From: Neoceratodus forsteri
Taxonomy: Eukaryota > Chordata > Ceratodontiformes > Ceratodontidae
Reading direction: 5' to 3'
Assembly (NCBI GenBank): GCA_016271365.2
Contig: JADMNL010000023.1
Coordinates: 608,248,001 to 608,312,000, forward strand
DNA: 64,000 nt
Part shown: positions 57,936 to 64,000 of the stretch, piece after piece
Layout of the letters: each line of letters opens with the position of its first letter
How positions within the stretch are numbered: the first letter of the stretch is position 1
Made by a program: the position numbers and the translations under genes
Notes under the pieces: model-generated
The model's input: only the letters and a program-made list of their open reading frames with translations
What the model was told of the DNA's origin: nothing
Databases searched by the model: none

Positions 57936-58690
57936 GGCAGATACTATCGCAGAAGAAAACATTTTCTCCTGTTACCTGCCAAGCCTAGAAAAGCAGTAGC
58001 TAGATAGAAGTATCTGTTTACAGAATATAACAGTACAACAGCTTTTTCTGCTGTATACTTTTCCTGTCCTCCAGAGTGATGGTGGCTACAGGAATTAAGA
58101 ATTACTGGGCCATGAGGTCTACTGAACAGGCATGTACTGTATGTGAAATTGTGTTGAGAACGATGCTGGCAGCTATGTGTCACTATTAGAGTACAGTATG
58201 GCACAGCAAATTATTTCCTCACCACATTCCTTAACTGGTCCTTGCCTAGAGCTGCCAGAGTTGCAGAGGCTGATGGTGGGATACTTGGAGATGGAATTGT
58301 ATGGCTTTCTAATCAGAAAGGGTAACAGTATGTGCAAGCTAGATTTAGCTACTATCAGTTTGGAGCAAAATAGTTTGAAAAGTGCTTATGCACAACAAAA
58401 AGACTTATGGAAGTATTTTCACACTTTCAGTCTGAGACCATATTGTCTAATGTAAATAGGGGCAGACTTTAATCTTGCCGGAGAATTTGAAGGGTCCTCT
58501 CACAATATTAGAAATGTATCATTCTTATTTATTCAAAAATATCTTCAGCATATAGGCAGGATTTTTCAGGAAAAGCATGACATTACTTTAAATACTGTAT
58601 AGAGATTTACTTTAATATGGGCTGTTGGGTTTAAAATAATTGCAAGAAATTTAAATCGGTCTGTCTACCCAGATATTTGACTGGTTTATC
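57936..58690. other. No recognisable gene
   Basis: A 92-codon plus frame (58177-58455) and an 86-codon minus frame (58204-57944) show no domain. Confidence 0.4.
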
Positions 58691-58979
58691 CTTTCATTTT
58701 TATGTTGTGCGTTGATTTGCAGTCAACATCATGGGACAGTGCAGCTTTGGAGGCGGGGTTGTTTTGGGCGAATGCAGGGCACGCACGGTAGGTGCGTCCC
58801 TCATTCCCAATCAGCCTGCATGCCGGCGTCACATCATGCATACATAATGTGGTGAGCACATCTAAGAAAAGGCCGCTGCAATCCGAGCAAAGCTCATGAT
58901 ATGCAGCGGACCCTTCCTATGTGCTTGCTGACATTATGAGCATGGTCAATGAGCAGGAAGCCGCCCAACTACTGGCGAC
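58691..58979. other. GC-rich leader before composite copy 2
   Basis: This CpG-containing stretch has no match upstream of composite copy 1. It may belong to the longer version of the element or to unrelated DNA. Confidence 0.35.
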
Positions 58980-61125
58980 TTTGGGGTGCCCAATCCCCTG
59001 ATGGTTAACCCCCACTTTCTTTGTGTGCCGATGGGGAGCCCACTCCCGTCAGCATAAACCCCCAATTGTTGAATGCCGAGAGAGGGGTGCCCAATCCCCT
59101 CGACTCACCCGCTTTTCTTTGTGTGCTGGCGGGGTGCCCAATCCCGTTGGCATTACTTCCTCATCCCCCACCTGTTGTGTGCTGATGAGGGTGCCTAATC
59201 CCGTCAGCTACAGACACCCGCCCAAACAGTTAGGTGGCACACTGGAGCCCACCCCAGCATGCCAAATCCTCTGCAAAAACAAAACTGTCCCAATGTTTTT
59301 TTTTTACCTGTAAAATGAAAACAGTTCCTCGTAGTCTTGATGACCCCTCGCCCCACCCGCACCCACCCTCTGTGCACCCTGCCTCCTCACCCTCACCCCA
59401 TACTACTCATGGAGTTCGATGCGACGATCTTCAGTGGACAGGGAACACGCCTGCACTCTTCAAAGCTGACTGCAAACTGAAGAAATCCCGTAAGCTGTAT
59501 AATGGAATGAATAGGAGTTTTCAACTTTAATGCATATCGCGAGGCATTTTGCGAATTTTGGTCCCAAATTTTCAGCATGGGGATTTTGGGACCCTTCTCA
59601 TGAATTCTTGCACTGTTATGGCATTATTCGGTCCTGTAAGGTGATTTATCATTCACCTTTCAGGACTGAATAATGAAATGACAGTGCCACTGTTCATGAA
59701 AGAGGCTCTCAGAAAGCCTATGTTACAAGTTTGGTGCGAAAAATCAAAAATGAATGTTTTACTAGCATGCGAGCAACTGTGCAACTTACGCCATAAGTTA
59801 GTGCATTCACACTGTTTTCATGCCAGATTCTCAACATTGGCAATTTACCACACCTTCTTGTGAACTGTGCAGCTGTCATTTTCACATCACGACCAAAATG
59901 TGTTTTCGCACTTCCGTGCAGAATAGCATGCTCACTGTATGAAATCAGTGTTCAGAACACATTATGAAAATGACAGTGACACTGTTCATGAGCAGAGGTC
60001 CAAAATGCCTGTGTTGAAAATTTGGTGAAAAGACTCCATAAAATGACTGTTTTATGGCGTGCATAGCAACTGCGCATAGCACACTAGTAAGTTAGCGCAT
60101 TTGCAATATTTTTTATGCCACATTCTCAACATTGGCATTTTACCACACCTTCTTGTGAATCGATAGGTGTCATTTTTCACATCCTGCCGGTGCGTTTTCG
60201 CACTTCCAGCATGGAATAGCATGGTCACTGAGCTAAATCACTGTTCGGGACACATTGTGAAATGACAGTGACACTGTTCATGAGCAGAGGTCCTAAAATG
60301 CCTGTGTTGATATTTGGTGACAATACTTCATAAAATGACTGTGTTACGAGCGTGCATTATGCAGTTTGCACACATGCTCGTGAGTTCGCAACTTATAATA
60401 TTTTCACCCACATTTTCAATAGTGCCATTGTTCTACACCTCCTAATGAACAGTACAGCTGTCATTTTTCACATCCTGACCAAAATCTGTTTCACAGTTCA
60501 GCGCACAATTGCGGCGGTTGCTGTGGAAAGCCCATGTTCGAGACACATATTGAAAATGGTAGTGACACTGTTCATTAGCAGGTGTCCTAAAATGCCTATG
60601 TTGAAAATTTAGGATGAGAGTCAATAAAATGGTTCATCATTGGCATTTTCCATACCTCCTTATGAACAGTACAGCTGGTTGAAATGTGTTTCACGTCCAG
60701 TGCAGAATTGCATGGTCACTGTCGAAATCACTTTTTGGGACACTTGGAGGAAATGACGGTGACACTATTCATCAGCAGAGGTCCTAAAATGCCTATGTTG
60801 AAAATTTGGTGGTGAAAGTCCAGACAATGACTGTGTTGCAAGTGTTCATTGCGCAGTTTCCACGCACCTTGTAACTTCATCAATCTGCAATATTTTCATG
60901 CCACATTTTCACCACTAGTATTTGTGCACACCTCATTATCAACAGTCCAGCTGCCATTTTCCACAGCCTGCCCAAAATGCGTTCCCACAGCTCTGCCGCA
61001 CAGAGGCGTATACGCTGTGCAAAATCACCTTTAGGACACATTCACAAACTCACAGCACTTTGCCTGTCCACCTCCACCACTGCCATTGCCAGTGCGACAA
61101 CATTCGCATTGACAAATGCTTGTTT
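58980..61125. repeat. Composite satellite element, copy 2
   Basis: Same part order as 52846-54975: GGGGTGCCCAATCCCC-type subrepeats (58984-59265), the bridge (59390-59640, closely matching 53260-53500), a ~290-bp satellite array (59680-60850) and the terminal part ending 'gacaaatgcttgtttgatat' (to about 61125). This copy has more satellite units, so the array length varies between copies. No protein is encoded. Confidence 0.82.
59680..60850. repeat. ~290-bp satellite array, part of copy 2
   Basis: The landmark 'cactgttcat.ag' lies near 59691, 59980, 60270, 60566 and 60763. The first three steps are about 289-296 bp; the last is about 197 bp, marking a deleted unit. Units match those at 53550-54490. 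Confidence 0.88.
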
Positions 61126-61649
61126 GATATGGGCCAGTATCATTAAAGAAAGGTTTCACTTATGATATCACAAATGCATTTTCCTGGCTTTGTATCTAAG
61201 AGTAATCTATAGTCTGTAACTTACAGAATACTTACAAGGGGATGATCATACAGTACGAATGCATTTTCATTTTGATGTATGCTTACTTAACCGTGGTGTC
61301 TGAATTTAATCTGTTGCATATATTTTTTCTGCTGTCCTCTCAAGAAATGTTGCGGTCTATGCCCATTTTAAAGATGGTTAGAGAATTCTCTGACTCTATA
61401 GTCTTTTGTATAACTCCTGAAAATGTCTGCTTGGAAAGTTTATTATGAACAGCTGCTTATTTATTGTTTATCATAAGGACTGATGTCTCATTTGAAGTAA
61501 AGGCTATGTGATAAAACATGCTACAGAAATTGAATGGAGCATTCTCTAGTATGAGAACAAAGGTATAGCAGTTTTGTCATACCCTCACATGAACAGTATA
61601 TGTGTTGAGTCACTGTTAACTGGAGTACTATACAGTAAGTGAGCATAAT
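61126..61649. other. No recognisable gene
   Basis: AT-rich sequence with short frames only. Confidence 0.4.
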
Positions 61650-61779
61650 ACCTGACAGGGTGGGTGGTATTGGGCAATACTGGACCGCCCAGTGACATAA
61701 TGAAGCCTGATGCCACAGGCGGAGGGCTTTATTGCCCCTGGAAGGTTTGGTATTGCCCAATACCACCCAGCCTGAGGGT
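61650..61779. mobile_element. 130-bp MITE-like element with 20-bp perfect inverted arms
   Basis: 61661-61680 (TGGGTGGTATTGGGCAATAC) is exactly inverted at 61750-61769. Outer ends are similar (ACCTGACAGG versus the inverse of CCTGAGGGT). ATAAT sits on both sides (61645-61649 and 61780-61784) and may be a target duplication. No coding capacity; a transposase would act in trans. Confidence 0.75.
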
Positions 61780-61784
61780 ATAAT

Positions 61785-64000
61785 TGTACTTAAAAATGGC
61801 AAACTATTATGTATGTTTTAAAAATAATTTTATGTTAAAATGTTAAAATGTTAAGTGTTTTATTTATTTTTAGTAAAATAGTTCCTCCCCTGCATTACAA
61901 AGCTAGTTTTTTTTTTGAGTTAAGGACTTTTGTCCCAGTTGAGCCTCTGTAGTTGTGAGTTTTAGACTTGTTGTCATGGTTACCCCTGCCCCTACGCACA
62001 CAAAGAGAAACAGGGCTTAAAGTTGGTACAATAATGTTTTTGGTCAAGACTTCTTGCTTCCACTTATGTGTTGAGTGAGAGATGTTGCAGGTGGGTGGCT
62101 GCACTAGTACACAGGTACTGTGAGATGGAAGTATGGGAGCTATACAAGGAGGTCAACCATGACAGGATGTAAAAGAAATGAAGCCTGTCAAGAACAGATA
62201 CATTTCGTATAGTGTTGTTTTGTTGTGGAGGAGTGAACTGCGGTAGTTTTCTTACCAGTGTGCTGTTTGATATTTAAGCAAATGAGACAACCGGACTGGA
62301 GTGGTATTGACAGTTTGTCAACTTCAGCTGCCCAGGACATGCAGAGGTGTTGCCAACTTGCTCAAAGAACTACATACGCAGGCTTTGTCTTGAGAGAGCG
62401 GGAGCCGTGACTACGCCTGCCCTATTTTAACATGTGCAGTGGCTGAAAGCGTCATTTGATTTTAAGAGTTTTTTTTTCTTTTAAATTCATGGTTTGGCTA
62501 TACAGAGTTTTGGGAAGTGACTTTTCTTATTGGGGGTTTGCTTGCTCGGTTGTCCACTTAACGGGCACAAAAATGGTGGCTAGTTAATTTAGAATTGCCA
62601 TAAGGATACTAGTTGGATTTTGTGCCATGCAGTTGTCATTTATTTTTGATCGGGCTCTATCAAGGAACAGACCAAGGCAATGGAATCCTAGTACCCAATC
62701 AGGAACCTAGTATTTCCATTGCCATTTTCTGATACCTAATAATTACTCAATATAGTGCATGCCACGACAAAGGCAGTACTAGATATGTATGGCGTCAATA
62801 AAGAGGAGAAAAATATGTATCATCCTTAGTGAGGCAGCTTAAGTAGTAGTTAATGCCTTCATAAAATAATAACAAAAAGTATTTTTAATATTGTAACATT
62901 AAATAAAATAGAACATACTTAGGAATTATATCACAGTATGGGCAATGCAGCTCACCAAACAACAGTGTTACTTAGAAATATGATATAGTCACTATGAAAA
63001 TAATATGTTCTTCTGCACAGCAGCTGTGTCATCAGCATGTTATTTTCACAGTAGGTATGTCACAAATACTTATTCAGGGCAAGCTTCTTTCTAGATGCTT
63101 GATTTTCTCAAAAGACTATACTGCATTCAAAACAAAGTGTTAAACTTGGTCACCCCAAGAAGTTGCATATTTACATAATGAGCTAAATTAGAATGTATAC
63201 CTTTAACAATGACATGGAGTAACCGGAGATGCATTTCATAAAAGTTTACACTAAGTGTGGAATTACTTGTACCCTGATATATCTGTTTCTGCTAGCCTCA
63301 GTCAGCTAAACTCAAGCTCAGATCTAATTTTGCCCACCAGTTCCTCCCTCTTGTGACTCTCACTTTCTCTCCCCACAGTTTAAAGCATAACTTACTGCTG
63401 CTTCTACTACTGACTTTGTGATTTACATATTCCTTAATTTTGTTGTCATATACAATACTGCACTATTCGAATATCTGCCTGACTTGCCATGCATCATTGT
63501 ATTTTCCTTTGTATTACTGTTGATTGTAATAGAGAGAGAGGATGAGTAAATAAAAAAGGTTTGCTTGTGTGACTGAAAGATTATTAAGGAGAAGGCAAAC
63601 ATTAGACATTATGGGAGTTTTACAATGTAGTAGCTGTGGGGCAGCAGTCTTCGGAAGACATTCTGGAGGCTGCGGTGTTGCCCTATCTGCAGTCACCTCT
63701 CTGGGTTGAGGATGGAGGTGGCTTGTCTCCATGCCAAGTTGGCTAGGATTCAGGAGACCTCCTTTCCACCCAGGGACCACCAAGGCCACCCCTGCCTCAA
63801 AGGATGCCAGTAAAGAGGGAAGTTGGATGATGGTGGGCTCAGGAAGAGTGAGGGAGGTTGGGCAGAGGTGCATCCCACCTGTGGTTCCACTCCACAACTC
63901 CTACACCATTCTGGCAGAGTGAGGTTATCCCATGGAGGCACCTGCAGTGGTGGGCAAGGTGGATGTAGGGAATCTCTGCAGCGGAGACCCTGGGGAAGCA
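61785..64000. other. No recognisable feature to the window end
   Basis: AT-rich to about 63500, then GC-richer. A 127-codon minus frame (63897-63514) and overlapping frames on both strands at 63730-63941 show no domain, so I do not call a gene, though an exon near the edge cannot be excluded. Confidence 0.4.

Noticed and set aside
63514..63897. 127-codon minus-strand frame near the window end
   Set aside because: Overlapping frames on both strands and no recognisable domain; GC-richer composition lowers stop density. An exon at the edge remains possible but is not supported.

Overview
This window looks like non-coding DNA from a large, repeat-rich vertebrate genome. The evidence is several CR1-type LINE copies, L2-type LINEs in both orientations, a tRNA-derived SINE, (TA)n tracts, many foldback (hairpin) elements, satellite-like tandem arrays and a probable tyrosine-recombinase retroelement of the DIRS/Ngaro class. 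That mix fits a caecilian amphibian, with turtle, crocodilian, tuatara, coelacanth or lungfish as alternatives. The species cannot be fixed from the sequence alone. I found no host protein-coding exon, tRNA, rRNA or CRISPR array that I can support; the recognisable coding pieces all belong to retroelements and are mostly frameshifted.

Layout. 1-1205: a large imperfect inverted repeat whose arms carry LTR-like signals. 1206-5480: mostly unrecognised AT-rich sequence with two degenerate repeat tracts. 5480-9480: a decayed sense CR1 element (ORF1 esterase, endonuclease, RT) with a foldback insertion. 9490-11580: an antisense L2-type LINE, then a possible DIRS recombinase fragment. 13310-14200: an antisense LINE RT fragment. 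14200-23500: AT-rich DNA with foldbacks, (TA)n tracts, one SINE and satellite-like duplications. 23859-29596: a 5.7 kb element with split direct repeats (A...B-A-B on the minus strand), the architecture of Ngaro/Pat-type tyrosine-recombinase retrotransposons; its interior is a long purine-biased tract. 29600-35280: unrecognised, with a hAT-like end and a possible poly(A)-tailed retroposon. 35288-38050: an antisense CR1 carrying a 382-bp insertion with a perfect 12-bp target duplication. 39010-39470: a 57-bp minisatellite.

40120-49680 is the clearest locus: an L2-type LINE split by a 5,195-bp, apparently full-length CR1 flanked by TAATT. Removing the CR1 and one TAATT rejoins the L2 reading frame. 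51600-56340 is a second LINE interrupted by a composite satellite element (52846-54975), and a second copy of that composite lies at 58980-61125. 56390-57480 is a GC-rich foldback; 57548-57935 is an antisense CR1 3' end; 61650-61779 is a small inverted-repeat transposon. The last 2.2 kb has no recognisable feature.

The elements do not work together as a pathway. What the window records is a nesting order: older L2-type LINEs, then CR1 insertions, then smaller retroposons, foldbacks and composite satellites inside those.
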